Assembly (NCBI GenBank): GCA_905221605.1
Contig: CAJNDS010002168.1
Span: 1-64,000 of the forward strand
Direction: 5' to 3'
Source: Symbiodinium natans
Taxonomy: Eukaryota; Sar; Dinophyceae; Suessiales; Symbiodiniaceae
DNA: 64,000 bases
The position numbers and the translations under genes are program-made. The notes under the pieces were generated by a model, which saw nothing but the letters and a program-made list of their open reading frames with translations, was not told the DNA's origin and did no database searches. Of the stretch, positions 19,201 to 30,822 are shown piece after piece. Each line of letters opens with the position of its first letter. Position 1 is the first letter of the stretch.

Positions 19201-21227
19201 TAAATAGGTCCAAACACGCCCTTAAAAAATGAAATAGAGGTCCATTACCCCTGCACCCCCTCCACCCCCCTCCCTAATTCCCTTATTCCAAGCCCTAAGG
19301 CCCACCCCCCCCCCTCCCCCTAAGCCCTATGCACCCTCAACCCCGAATCCTAGTCAGCGTGGCTCTGAACCTTCAGCCCTGACCTCGACTCGCTATTTTC
19401 TGCCTCGAGGACTCAATGAGTCCTGAAACCAGGATGGGGTTTAAGGCGCCAGGCTTTTAGATGTAAGTGGATAGGAGTAGTCTATGTGGCTTTGGGTCTT
19501 TTCAAGCGCTTGCACCGTTTACGGCTTTAGGGGTTGAGGGTGTAGGGTTTAGGGGTTGCCCATCAGAATCTTGGACCCAAAGCCTGTGCGGGTTCCTTCG
19601 GCACACCCCAGCGAAGAGTGTCGAAACCCTAAACTCTGAGCCCTATGCCCTATGCCCTGTGCCCTATGCCCTAAACCCTAAACCCTAAACCTAAACCCTA
19701 ATTAAACCCTAAACCCAAAACCCAAAAACCAAAACCCTAAACCCTAAACCCTAAACCCTAAACCCTAGCCCTAAACCCTAAACCCTAGACCCTAAACCCC
19801 AAAACTTCACCGAAGCCGATGCGCAGAAGCCTCGACCTCCAGGAGCCCCAAGAGGCAACAGAAGGCGAGGACTTTCCATGCCTCCCGGCTTGAGGGTTTA
19901 GGGTTTAGGGTTCAGGGTTCAGGGTTTAGGGCTATAAAGGGTTTATATAGGGTCTGGGGTTCGGGGCTTATCAGGGTTTGGAGTTCATGGGCTTCTGGCC
20001 GCCCGTGGCTTCGGCGGGAACCTTCTGGCATATGTTCCGAGCCGTGGCTACACAGGGACGTCGCGGATTGTTCGAGTCAGGCTTTGAGCGGCTCAAAACA
20101 GCGCAGCGGTGCATCCTCACCCTAAAATTTGCAAACTCGATTCTACAATCCTCAACCGCGCACCCTAAACCCTAAACCCTGCTAAAGCCTAAACCCTCAA
20201 CCCTGAATCCTATGCCCGAAGCCCTCAACCCTAAATCCTATGCCCGAAACCCGAACCCGAGACCCTAAACCCTAAACCCTCACCTTCAAACTTCAGACGT
20301 CAGCCCTGAACCCTAGCACGGCCGACCCTGAGATCGCCCTGCAGACGTCGAGGCTGGGAATTCCGAAGTCAAACCGGGACCCCTATGAGCTTGCAGCCTT
20401 GTGCCCTAAACCCCAAACCCTACAAAACCCGACGACAAAAGACCCAAACCAACAACCCCCAAAACCCAGAACCTCCTTGAACCCTAAGCCCTAAGCCCTT
20501 TAAACTTCTGAACCCTAAACCTAAACCCTAAACCCTAAACCCTAAACCCTAAACCCTAAACCACACCCTACACCCTAAACCCTAAACCCTAAACCCTAAA
20601 CCCCAACTGAAGATTCTGCGGCGCCTGGCGGAGCCAGGCCATGCTTCGGGCGGGCCTTCGGCGGGGCAAAGCGACGTTGGGTTTACGAGTGGCCCCTGAA
20701 TTATTGCGGTTTAGGATTCGTAGTTTAGGGGTTTTGAAGGGTGTAAAGGGTTCGAAGAGTTTCAAGGGGTTTAAAGGGCTTAAGGGGTTTAAAGGGTTAA
20801 AGGGTTAAAGGGGTTTCAAGGGTTTAAAGGTTTAAAGGGTTTGGGGCTTAGAGGGTTGAAAAAGTCGAAAGTTCCACAAGAAGTACTTAAGGAGCGAACG
20901 CTTGGTTTTTTTGGACTTTCAGCCCAACAAACATGCAATCATCACTTCTCAATAAGAAGTACATAGGGTTTGGGGTTTAGGATTATCTGCAAAAAGTGTA
21001 TAGACATTTTTAGGGGTAGGGTTAAGGCTTTTGTTGCTTAAATTTTATGCGCCCAAGAGCCAGCTAGGTTGCCCAGTGACCTGACAACGCAAGAGAACCG
21101 AACCCTGGCACCACTGGGAATCCTACTACGTATGTGAGCCCGCGGACTCAAAGTGCCAATATGACCCTCAAGAGGTAGATATCAGTAGGATGAGGCATAT
21201 TGTGCTCATCCCTACATTCCCCGGTGA

Positions 21228-21345
21228 TTTGGGGGATTCCCAAAATAGGGGTAACCCATAATATTCCCCAAAAAAGTATGATCCTTCTCATAGGAACCCC
21301 CAAAAGGGCCCATTTTCGGAAACCCCCATTTAGCAGACTCCATCG
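21228..21345. mobile_element. Short TIR element, family F copy 1
   Basis: Left end GGGGGATTCCCAAAATAGGG and right end ATTTTCGGAAACCCCCAT are imperfect inverted repeats. 49137-49240 holds a related copy (CCCAAAATGGGGGGCTACCCC at the left, TTTCCGGAAACCCC at the right). Non-coding. Confidence 0.45.
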
Positions 21346-21598
21346 TCCATCATTTCAGATTTAAAAAGAACCCTTAGCCTTCAGCCCCAAGCCCGGGATC
21401 CAAAAGACACTGACACTAGCCCTAAACCCTAAATCTGAACCCTGAACCCTGAACCCTGAACCCTGAACCCTAAACCCTAAACCCTAAACCCCTGAACCCC
21501 CGAACCCTGAACCCTACTTGCAGCTTTGGCACCGGCGAGCAGCCGAAGGAAATTCGGCAGGCGCAAGGCTCGAGCCACGAAGCTGCACTGGAACGTCA

Positions 21599-21712
21599 CT
21601 AGGCTGCCCAGTAACCAAGGCTTAAAAAGGGTGCCCTTTTTTGCTTAAAGGGGTTTTATAAGGGAACCTAAACCCCCCAAAAAGGGAATACGGGTACTAC
21701 TGGGCATCCTAG
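21599..21712. mobile_element. Introner-like element
   Basis: Ends CTAGGCTGCCCAGTAACC and GGGTACTACTGGGCATCCTAG match the introner termini of the proven introns (CCCAG / CTGGG core), with CTAG at both outer edges. It carries the GGGTGCCC...TATAAGGGAACC interior also seen at 13990 and 47250. Its host exon is not established. Confidence 0.55.
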
Positions 21713-22447
21713 GAGTCAGGGGTGGGCTTCTTTTTGGCATGCAGGGAAGCGTGCTTTAGGCTTTAAGGGCCCAGGGGTTGAGGATTCGCCGGGATTTTAG
21801 GACTCTGGGGTTTGCGTCTTAAAAACCCCTAAACCCGAAACCCTAAACCCTTTAAGTTTTACTGTAAGTTTTAGGGTTTCGGAGTTTCGGGGGTCAGGGC
21901 TTAGGCCTTAGCATCTGAACTGTTGGGTGCTCAAATAGACTCGGTGCCGAAAATGGCACCTTTTGGACCCCTCCCCCGGCTGTTTCGGGTTTAGGGCTGA
22001 GGGTTTTGCCACTGTCGTGAAACGCGACAGAACCCCGTGCCCTGGCCTTCAAGATTCGAGATGTAGGCGTTGAGATGTTTCGAGGGTCTCTCCGGAGCTT
22101 GGAAGCTTCCAGACTTAGAATTCCGAAGCCTTTGGGGCTTGGCGCAGGTTCCTCTGGCACCAGCCACCCTTCCATGGGACACTCTAAACCCTACCTAACC
22201 TGAACCTTACAGCCTAATCAAACCCTAAATCCTGAACCTCAAACCGACTCAAACCCCAATCAACCCCTAAACCCTTAAACTCTCTCCACCGGAAGCCGGA
22301 AACCCTACAAACCCTAAACTCGAATCCCTAAACCCTAAACTCTAAACCCTAAACCCCAAACCCCAAACCCCAAACCCTAAACCCTAAACCCTAAACTCGA
22401 ACCGAAACCCAAAACCCGAAGCCCTGGACTACGTGCTGACTTGGGGC

Positions 22448-25348
22448 CTCCTGGTCTTCTCGTGCGTTCTGGAGCTGCGTGAGACCTCAGGGTTTAGGGT
22501 TCAGGGTTTGGGGTTTGGAGTTTGGAGTTTGGGGTTTGGGGTTTAGGGCGTCTCTTGGGCTTATGGGGGCTTCTAGGGCTTACATGGCTTCTTGTAGGTC
22601 TTATAGGGCTTTTAGAGCTTATAGGGCTTAATTATAGGGCCTATAGGGCTTATAGGGCTGAGGGTTTAGGCAGGGCTTTGGTTTGCCGGCGTACGGGTTC
22701 ATAGGGCTGGGATATTACGGCTTATGGTTTTAGGGGTTTGGGGTTTGGGTTTAGGGTTTAGGGTTTTAGGGTTTAGGGTTTAGGGTTTAGGGTTTAGGGT
22801 TTGGGGTTTAGGGTTTAGGGTTTAGGGTTTAGGGTTTAGGGTTTAGGGTTTAGGGTTTAGGGTTTAGGGTTTAGGGTTTAGGGTTTAGGGTTTAGGGTTT
22901 AGGGTTTAGGGTTTAGGGTTTAGGGTTTAGGGTTTAGGGTTTGGGTCTAGGGTTTGAAGGTTTAGAGCTGACTTCGGGTACGTGCAAGTACCACAAATAC
23001 GTAGCTATCGCCAAATGGTCCTGAACATTTTTGAGGGTTTAGGGTTTAGGGTTGTTCGCCCTTATACTAACAGTCCTTAATAGGGATATAGTACCCCCCC
23101 CCTATTCTCATCCCTATTAAGGACTGTTTGAAAAAGCGGGAACATCCCAAGTTTAGGGTTTATAAGCAGAGCTTCAACAAAATGCTTGCTTCACATCCTC
23201 CTGAACCCAGCAATGCATCCAACAACCTCCAGAACAGGAGCAAACTCTACCGACAACCAAACTCAAACCTTCCAGTCTACACCCGTCCATCTTCAACCAA
23301 AGCTCAAGCTCGACCCTGAGCCCTATTCAGGCCGCGACACTAAATCCGAACACCACCCGAAAGCTACCAATCCCTAAGCCCTAAAGCCACCACTCCCGCA
23401 ACCCCAAAGCCCTAACCCCGAAACCCCTAAACTCCAACCCTAAACCCCAAACCATAAACCCCTAACCCACCCTAAACCCCAAACCCCAAACCCCAAACCC
23501 CAAACCCCAAACCCCAAACCCTAAACCCTAAACCCTAAACCCTAAACCCTAAAGCCCCTAAAGCCTGAGGCATCGTCCGTCCCGAACCTTTGGGATGACC
23601 AGGACGTGCACAGGCGCCTGGATCGCGGCCAGGCTTCGGCGAGGAGGGTTTAGGGTTTAGGGTTTAGGGTTTAGGGTGCTTGCAGGGTCTACGGGGGTGT
23701 GTAGGGTTTGTCATCAAGTTTCGTTTCGGTGTTGCTAAACCCTAGACCCCAAACCCGAAACCCCAAACCCTAGGGTTTTTTAGCCCTAAACCCTAAACCC
23801 TACTAGGGTTTAGGGCTTGTCATACATAAGGTTTAGGGCTCTTTTCTGTTCTTTACCCTCAACCCTAAACCCTAAACCCTAGACCCTAAACCCTAAACCC
23901 TCAACCCTCAACCCTCAACCCTAAACCCTAATTTCCTAAACCCTAAACCCTAAACCCCTCCAAGGCTTCCGACTCCACACTGCACCAAGAGCTGACCCAC
24001 CTGTGGGCTCACGTCTCTGAAGGCCAGGGCACGATCGTCCTCCGCCAGGGCAGTACTTGAAGGCTCATAAGTAGGGTTTAGGGTTTAGGATTATGGGGTT
24101 TAGGGTTTAGGGTTTGGGGTTTTGGGGCTTAGGGTCTAGGGCTTCGGGCCTTACGGGCATTTGCAAGTAGGGTTGTAAGTGCCCTTTTAGGGCTTGCAGG
24201 CCTCGGGCTTAAAGGGTTTGGGGTTTGAGGGTGAGGGTTGCTAGGGGTAGAAGGGTCACGAAGGTTTAAGCTGCGGGGTGATATGGTTGAGGGCTCGGGT
24301 TTAGGCTTTGGGGATTGACTTGGGATTCAGGGTTTGAGGCTTTAGGGATTGCATTAGGGTTCAGGGTCTTTGGTTTCAGCTTTAGCTGGGTAGAAGGCTT
24401 ACAAGGATTTAGGGTCTGGGTTCAGGGTTTAGGACCCTAAGCCTGTACATATTGATGATGGCATCGCAAGGCATTGTAGGTTTGGGCGCTTGTCCTGCAC
24501 ACTGGTTACAGACTTAGGCTCTCCGCGCACACAACTTTCTCGTGGACGTCCTTTAAGGCTGGAGAACGTGTGCTATAGGGACCGGCCCGAATAATTAGAA
24601 TAGGGTTTCGGCGGTTACGATAGTATAATTATGCCCTAAGGGAATACGAACAGTAATTATTCCGACCCTTACTGTAGTCACCCTGCATTGGCATTAAGAC
24701 ACTAGAAGGCCCAAAGCCCGGCGCTGTCCTCAAACACGATTTTGGCCGGAATCTCCTGCAAGGGACAAGGATGTGAGGGTTGAGGATTTAGGGTTTAGGG
24801 TTGGGGTTCATGGACCAAGAGGACTTTGTGTTTAGGGGGGTAGGTTTGGTGGCTTTAGGGTTTAATGTTCTGGGTTTGGGTTTAGCGGTTTAGGCCTTTA
24901 GGGATTTAAGGCTAACATGGGCTAACTAAGGGTCCATAGGGTTTCGTGCGCACTCAACAACGATACGCTTGTTGACCCAAACAAACAACCCTGAATCTAA
25001 ACCCTGCACTGCAGCCCATGTACTACAAGAACCCTAACCCCAACTCCTACACGACGCAGCCCACACGTGAGGTTCAATGCCTTGCGAATGATCTTGTCAA
25101 AGATAGTCTCGGGCGCAGTGTCCTTCGTCCTGCAAAATTCAGGCTGCGGGGTTTAGGGTTTAGGGTTTGGGCTGTAGTTGAGGTTTTAATTTGTTTCTGC
25201 TTACACCGTCGCCAACCCCTGCTAGTCTAGCATCCCCTGAATTTGAGTTTCCTCTGAGCAAGGCAAGGGCTTCCGCACGGATCGCGGTGTTAGGGGCAGT
25301 TTCAGGGGGGTTTGCGTGCCGAAATTTCACTATCTCCGAAACCCCAAA
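22448..25348 (-). CDS. Histidine-triad (HINT/PKCI-like) protein, multi-exon, 3' part not found
   Basis: Minus exons 25348-25211, 25122-25081, 24755-24729, 24039-24001, 23617-23578 and 22485-22448 join in one frame and read the N-terminal two thirds of a HINT protein: GDTAPETIFDKIIRK, EIPAKIVFE, DDRALAFRDVSPQ, APVHVLVIPKVRDG, LTQLQNAREDQE. HINT enzymes are nucleotide phosphoramidases/hydrolases acting on AMP conjugates. The catalytic HxHxH segment should follow, but I could not locate it below 22448. The first exon here reads TAIRAEALALLRGNSNS and probably belongs to an N-terminal extension that starts further upstream. Intron donors are GA (25210, 24728, 23577), GC (25080, 22447) and GT (24000); all acceptors are AG. 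TSD-like repeats are GAC at 25123-25210 and GAGGAC at 24040-24728. The antisense of these exons also reads as open frames. Confidence 0.82.
22744..22942 (+). repeat. Interstitial telomere-type array (TTTAGGG)n, longest in window
   Basis: About 28 units, inside the 1092-bp intron 22486-23577 of the histidine-triad gene. Confidence 0.95.
23054..23148. mobile_element. MITE family A, copy 2
   Basis: Left GTTCGCCCTTATACTAACAG and right GGACTGTTTGAAAAAGCGGG then AACATCCC. Non-coding, about 95 bp, in the same intron of the histidine-triad gene. Confidence 0.75.
24589..24675. mobile_element. MITE family B, copy 2
   Basis: Left AATAATTAGAATAGGGTTTC, right AGTAATTATTCCGACCCTTA. It sits in the 689-bp intron 24040-24728 of the histidine-triad gene. 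Confidence 0.6.
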
Positions 25349-25655
25349 CTGGAAAGCACTTCATGGGCAGATCTCTGAATTTGGGAGGAGCTTCCTATGA
25401 AGAAGCCGACCTGAAAACCCAAACCAACAAACCCCGAACCCCCCCCCCCCCCCCCCAAAAAAAACAACAAATCTGAAACCGTGGATTTGTTTCCGGGTTT
25501 TTGGGGTGCAAGGTCTGGGTGGGTTTAGTTTAGGGTTAGCTTCGGGTGTAGCGGTGGACGCACATTTGGAGTCCATCCGATTCATATGCAGTGCAACACC
25601 ACAGGAAGCACTGCAAAGAAACCTACTACTCCCCTTAGACCCTAAACCCTAAACC

Positions 25656-25860
25656 CTAAACCCTGAATTTCTGCACTTCATCTGGAGTGCCATTCTTTGG
25701 CCACTGCCTGGGCGAGGCAAAGTAGCCTTGTGATGCCCGGTGGTCTGTGGCATGCGTCCGCATGACAATAGTCTTGCATAGTTCGAAAAAGTATTTCTTT
25801 AATGACGAGTATCCCGAAAAGGACATCCAAAAGACACTCACCAATAACAGCAACTCACAC
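25656..25860 (-). CDS. Candidate exon upstream of the histidine-triad gene
   Basis: Minus frame of about 65 codons ending PKNGTPDEVQKF at a TTCAGG boundary next to CCCTAAA repeats. The middle reads LKKYFFELCKTIVMRTHATD. Position and strand fit a 5' exon of the histidine-triad gene, but no join was proved. A further island at 25505-25600 (minus CGVALHMNRMDSKCAS) lies between. Confidence 0.35.
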
Positions 25861-25984
25861 AGAACAACAAAGAGCGCCTAAGCCCCAAACCCTAAGCCAT
25901 GCAGCCCCAAGCCCAAAACCCAAAACCCTAAACCCTAAACCCTAAACCCTAAACCCTAAACCCTAAACCCTAAACCCTAAACCC

Positions 25985-27745
25985 TAAACCCATTCGGAGG
26001 GAAGGTGGTCCTGCCCTCTGCGGCTTCCTTGGCGAGTTCCACCTTGCAAGAAGGGCGATTGCGGTTGAAGGTGAGGGCTTAGGGCTTAGGGTTTAGGGCT
26101 TAGGGCTTAGGGTTTAGGGTTTAGGGTTGGGGGTTTGGGGTTTAGGGTTTAGGGTCTAGGGTTTAGGGGTTGAAGGATCAGGGCTGTGCTGCAGCGCAGC
26201 TGACGGTGTTTTCAGTGTCCTCATGCTTGAGAGGGCTGAGGGTTTAGGGGAGGATGGGGGGGGTAACAAGAACCCCTGAGGCCTACACAGGGTTTAGGGT
26301 TTAGGGTTTAGGGTTTAGGGTTTAGGGTTTAGGGTTTAGGGTTTAGGGCTTTAGGCAAAAATTTGTGGGTTGATGTGAGTTTAGGGTTTAGGGTTTAGGG
26401 TTTAGGGGTCGAGGGGTTTGGGGTTCGGGGGGGGGGGCTTGTGTACCGAAGCAAAACACCGCGCGCGAACGTTCCTAGCTGGTCCCGTGCACCTCGTCCT
26501 TGCCGCACGCGTCCCCACCACCTGGCCAGGAAGCATACGGTTTAAAGATTTTGCGCGAGCCCTAAAGCCCCAAATCCTAAAGCCCCAAACCTTAAACCCA
26601 AAAACCATAAAACCATAAACCCCTAAAACCCTGAAACCCTGAAACCCTAAGTTACCCAATAACTACTGCAGTTCTGGGCTTTGGATTTGGGCTTAATCGG
26701 TGCAGGGGTCGGGGCTGAGGGCGTTCGAGGTTCATGGGCACTTCTAAGTAGGGTGATAAGTAGGGTAGCCCTAAACCCTAAACCCTAAACCCTAAACCCT
26801 AAACCCTAAACCCTAAACCCTAAACCCTAAACCCTAAACCCTAAACCCTAAACCCTAAACCCTAAACCCTAAACCCTAAAACCTAAACCCTAAACCCTAA
26901 ACCCTAAACCCTAAACCCTAAACCCTAAACCCTAAACCCTACTTAGACATATTTAGCCCTACTTCGTACCTCCCAGGGTGCAAAGCCACGAACCCTAGCA
27001 AAAGTGGAAGATGCAAGTCGGCTTAGCTAAGTCTCCGGCTCATTGCATCAAGCCAGGATCAACTCGCTTCTACGCCTACTACACTGCTCTCTCGAACCGA
27101 AACGTCCCCCAACAACTGGAAAGGATGGCTGGTTCTTAGTGGGGAATGAGGGAATGACGGCCCTCTCTAATCCCTTAAAGAGTATACATACGGCCCAAGG
27201 TTTAGGGTCCAAGCTTGCAGCTGGAGCGAGGTGTCAGATGTGAGAGTGCATGGTGCGGCATGGTGAAACAAGACGGCTGTTTTTCTCAAAGCTTATCCTT
27301 AAACCCTAAAACCTAAACCCTAAACCCTAAACCCTAAACCTTAAACCTTAAACCCTAAAATCCTAAAACCCTAGAACCCTAAAGCCTTTACATGGGGTTT
27401 ACACCGCGAGAGAGTTCGAGGGCTCAGACTTCGCTGGTGGCGAAACCCTAAACCCTAAACCCTAAACCCCACAAAATCGCGCGGGCCAGCGCTGTAAACT
27501 GGGACCCCTTCGGGGGCGCCTAGATATGAAGAGGTTGGGGTTTAGGGTTTATCGGGTTTAGGGGTTCAGGGTTTAGGGGTTTAGGGGTTAAGGGCTTAGG
27601 GTTTAGAGCTGAGGGTTTAGAAAGTTTAGAAAAGAGACACCATGTGACTTTGCGAGGTTCTGACACATGCGGCTGCACTGCAGTAAGCCCAAAGCCTGAA
27701 ATAGTTCAAGGCAAGTCCCACGATGGGCCTGCCACTTCCTCCCCC
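25985..27745 (-). CDS. Candidate exon cluster, unknown protein(s)
   Basis: Five to seven islands have codon-like minus frames: 25988-26072 (RPSCKVELAKEAAEGRTTF), 26185-26236 (LKHEDTENTVSCAAAQ), 26430-26568 (RKIFKPYASWPGGGDACGKD), 27025-27120 (FPVVGGRFGSREQCSR), 27475-27530 (PPKGSQFTALARAIL) and 27655-27745 (GRPIVGLALNYFRLWAYC). They are separated by CCCTAAA/TTTAGGG arrays, as in the solved genes. I do not recognise a family, and the joins are not worked out. Confidence 0.4.
26767..26940 (-). repeat. Interstitial telomere-type array (CCCTAAA)n
   Basis: About 25 units in C-rich orientation on the plus strand. Flanks share GTAGGGC...CCCTACTTAG, so the array sits in a small inverted setting (AAGTAGGG at the left, CCCTACTT at the right). 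Confidence 0.95.
27120..27186 (+). repeat. Repeat shared with 11722-11790 (opposite orientation)
   Basis: GGCTGGTTCTTAGTGGGGAA ... CTTAAAGAGTATAC matches the 5' half of a proven intron in the DUF1254/DUF1214 gene. Probably an introner-family member. Confidence 0.55.
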
Positions 27746-27749
27746 CCCC

Positions 27750-28620
27750 CCTTAAGGGCGTGGAGGCTAACCTAACTAAACAGGAAACAGCAAACCGCTA
27801 ACAAGTGCCAGAGGGTTTACGGAACGCTAAACCCCGCTATGGCTGATTCTCTTGGGGACTGCACTCCTTGAAAGGAAGGAAGCAGTGGTGCGATTCGCAA
27901 CTGCAGAGTTCGATTACATCCACAAATAACAATGCCACAATGCCACACCACCTAAACTTGACCCCTGAGCCCTTAAGGATGTTGGGAGTGCTTCCCAAAT
28001 TCGACTGAAACCCGAAACCCTAAACCCTAAACCCTTATCCTGAAAATACTGATGCTCTTCAATTCAGCTTCTTTCTCCAACCCTAAACACTAAACCCTCA
28101 GCCCTATAAAACCTAAACCAGAACCCTGAAATTACTTAAACTCAGCTTCTTTCTCCAAATCCAGCCGTGGGCCACCTGCGGCACACCTTGCCACGGTCAT
28201 CGATGCCTTGAGGGCTGGGGCTTGGCTCCCCCACTGCCAAGAAGTTTAGGGTTTTAGGGCTGTTTTAGGGTTGGTTGGGGTTTTAGGGTTTCGGATTTGT
28301 GGGTTTAGGGTTTTAGGGCAACAGGGATTTTCGGTTTTAGGGTCTTAGGGGCTTGAGCTTGGGCTCAGGCAATATACCCTGAACTCTAAACCCGAAAGCC
28401 GAGCAGTGTTGAAGGATCTGGGCACTGAAGGGCATGTCGCAGTCTGCATCTTCAGTTGCAAGTAGGGTTGAGGGTTTAGGGCCCTTAGCTTTGGAGCCCT
28501 TTCAAGGCCCAGTTGGAGTAGTCATGTCGCTACATTCGGGTCCCTCTATGCCAAAACGGCCCCTAATAATTTAGGGCACCCTTCAAAGGGAGCATCATTT
28601 TGACCTGTGCATATGCAGCA
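27750..28620. other. Intergenic or 3' flank, decayed repeats
   Basis: Holds a poly-C run (27741-27750), decayed CCCTAAA/TTTAGGG blocks (28010-28040, 28240-28350) and a duplicated segment CAGCTTCTTTCTCCAA (near 28066 and 28142). One island, 28150-28225, is open on both strands. I see no supportable gene here; it is the 3' flank of the ankyrin gene. Confidence 0.4.
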
Positions 28621-28627
28621 TGGGCGG

Positions 28628-30672
28628 TCAAAATGACGAGGTCGAAGATGAGGGACTCGGACGTCTTGCAGCTCTTGCCATGCCGAGCAACCCCTGAATC
28701 TCAACCTCCGCCTTGTCAGCTGCGCCGCTGTCGGCCCTGGCCTCCAGGAGCGATTGCACGATCTCAACACGACCTGCCTCCCTGGCCTCCAGAAGAGGTG
28801 GTCGCCAGCCAGGCTTGTTGGGATTGGCCCTGGCCTCCAGCAGCAATCGAACCATCTCTGAGTTGCCACGTCTTGATGCCTCACGCAGAGGCTGATCTCT
28901 GTCTCTGTCGGATGACACACGCCTGTTGCATGCAGAGCCTTCAGATTCTCCATCTTCATGGACAGAAGTTTGAAGAACTCCGGCATTGACATCGGCTCGA
29001 GAGTCCAGCAACAAACGGACCACGTCCACGTTGCCATGTTCAGCCGCCCTACACAAAGGGTGGCTCGGGGACGATGCTCGCCCATAACAGTCATCGTGAA
29101 TCGGTGCATTCGCGTCTGCGCGGGCCTCCAGCAACAAGCGTACTTTCTCAAGGGAGCCACTAGAGCATGCTTTGCAGAGCGGTGGGTCTTCGTCTTCATC
29201 TTCGTTCGGGTCTGCGCGGCCTTGAAGCAGCAGTCGTACCATATCGATGTGGCCGTCACGCAAGACCGCGCAGAGAGGACGCAAAGGCCAAGGCTGGTAT
29301 GTCCAGCAGTCACCAGCACGCGATGGGCTGGCGCGCGCATCCACATCAGCCCCGGCCTGTAGCAGCGAACCCGCAAGATCCAAATCACCACTTTCACACG
29401 CGTGATACAGCAGTGGCCGCGGACCATAGTGGCCGAAACTGCCGCCGACCGTCCAGGCATCGTTTGCGTCAGCTCTGGCTTGGAGCAGTAGTCCCACAAT
29501 TTCCATGTGGCCGCTGTCATATGCAATGGATAGCGGCGTAGGCGAAGGAGACAGCGGGCTGTCCTCCCAAAGGTCCCAAGGAACGTCGGCATCAGCCCTA
29601 GCTTCTAGCAACAAACGCACCACTTCCACATGACCGCGGCGAGTGGCTAAGTGAAGGGCGGGCTCGTTCTCCACGTCAAGCCTTGATCTTTTGCCATGGG
29701 TTTTGCAGGTTTAAGTGAAGCATGCCTGTCTAGCTGAGAAATTAAAGTCAAGCAGTACGGTGAACGCATTTGATAAGAAATCGTTCCAAATAAGAAATTA
29801 GACCCTGAGCACAGCTCCATTTCTTAAGCCAGGGTCTTGTTTAAGGCAGATTTCTAAACTTGGACTCCGATTTTAAGCCTTCGCATTAGAAGCCCTCCAA
29901 CCCTAAGCCCTGCCGCCTAAGCCCTCCAACCCTAAGCCCTCGAACCCTAAGCCCTCGAACCCGAAGCTCTCGAACCCTAAGCTCTCCAACCCTGACTGAG
30001 CCCCTCCAACCCTGAGCCCTCCAAGCCCTCCAAGCCTAGAGTTTGAGAATTCTACCAGACCCTGAAACCAATCTCATCTTTCCTATTTCCCGGAATGCCC
30101 AACAAGAAATTTCCAGGGTCCAATCCGATGAACGCCCCTTTCTTATTAAATGTTTTCACCGTAGCGGAATGTGCTCTCATGATCTCCCCCCCAAGATTTT
30201 GCCAACATCAGCTCAGTAGCGTTTCAGTGTCGGCTCTCGCGTCCAGCAGCAGGCGCAACACATCGGCATGGCCACGTTCAGCAGCGGCTTCTATTGGCGA
30301 GACCCGAATCCCGTCATGGTCGCCCAAGCAGTTTGGATTCTGACGTTGCTGCAGATGTTGCTCAACCTGCTCAGTCTGTCCGCTCCAGGCTGCCTCTACT
30401 AGTTCATCCTCCTGCTCTGCGGAACAGTCAACGAACGGCAACATCACCAGCTGCAAGTCCATTGGCTCAGTCACCTTGTCGTTGTCTTCCAGCTGTCTGC
30501 CCTTGTGCAAGAGCCTCTGCCTGAACGTGGGCAGTCCACAATGCTCTCGCAGATGCTTTTTCAGGCTTTGGATGTTCTTCAGCCCCTCAGTTGAAACGGT
30601 GGCGAGCTCTTCCCCGGAAACTTGCCAGACACGCACCGCATGTGAGCCATCTGCGGGACACTTCCGCTTCAT
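28628..30672 (-). CDS. Ubiquitin-like plus ankyrin-repeat protein, two exons, 501 aa
   Basis: Exon 1 is 30672-30221 and exon 2 is 29681-28628. Residues about 13-82 form a ubiquitin-like domain (VRVWQVSGEELATVSTEG, then HLREHCGLPTFRQRLLHKG). It is followed by about ten ankyrin repeats of the form PLxxAxxxGHxxxVRLLLEARAD, one or two in exon 1 and eight in exon 2. The join uses a GC donor (GAAAC|GCTACTG) and an AG acceptor (ATCAAG|GCTTGAC). It reads DTETLDVENEPALHLATRR in frame. The trinucleotide GCT is duplicated at the two intron ends, so the 539-bp intron looks like an insertion. Exon 2 has no ATG of its own, which supports splicing. The function is probably protein-protein interaction; such UBL-ankyrin proteins are abundant in dinoflagellates. 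The C-terminal tail is Ser/Arg-rich. Confidence 0.92.
29682..30220 (-). mobile_element. GC-AG intron with 3-bp TSD in the ankyrin gene
   Basis: 539 bp. It contains a run of CCCTAAGC/CCAACCCTAAGCCCTC-type units (29890-30040). The boundary duplication is GCT. Confidence 0.65.
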
Positions 30673-30779
30673 GTCGCAACGTCGAATACTCGGGAGGCCG
30701 TTGCCCGCTGGACATGCAAGGGGAGATGTCAGAGTGTGCTCTTTGTGGATTCAACAGGTGTATGTAGGGTTCCATGGAT

Positions 30780-30822
30780 ATACATATACATATACATATA
30801 CATATATATATATATATATATG
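30780..30822. repeat. TATACA/TA microsatellite
   Basis: (TATACA)n followed by (TA)n, about 100 bp upstream of the ankyrin-gene ATG. It could lie in the promoter or 5' leader region. Confidence 0.9.

Larger units (their letters stand above)
16206..22440 (-). other. Heptamer-rich DNA with unassigned exon-like islands
   Basis: Open minus islands bounded by repeats lie near 16405-16640, 17125-17330 (SLFAVNGEFFVMNVLTPEV), 17660-17765, 18165-18465, 18740-18825 (SIHSAQALKTANTQVEAA), 18985-19095 (SPDLLRYASSLKARSITLHL), 19390-19440, 19470-19540, 19560-19630, 19800-19885, 19990-20120 (PCVATARNICQKVPAEATGG), 20318-20400, 20610-20695, 21530-21610 (SFVARALRLPNFLRLLAG) and 21895-22180. Some may be the missing 3' exons of the histidine-triad gene, but I found no HxHxH motif. 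20700-20990 is decayed TTTAAAGGG-like repeat. Confidence 0.3.

Noticed and set aside
22404-22490. Plus-strand frame looking like a membrane helix (LDYVLTWGLLVFSCVLEL)
   Set aside because: It is the antisense of a histidine-triad exon (LTQLQNAREDQE on minus). It shows that antisense of real exons here can look coding, so strand calls need context.
23560-24060. Plus-strand islands reading WDDQDVHRRLDRGQ and HQELTHLWAHVSEGQ
   Set aside because: They are antisense to histidine-triad exons APVHVLVIPK and DDRALAFRDVSPQ, which match a known family.
28546-29592. Second 348-codon minus frame overlapping the ankyrin exon
   Set aside because: It is the +1 shadow of the ankyrin repeats, rich in Cys/Trp/Arg with no domain.
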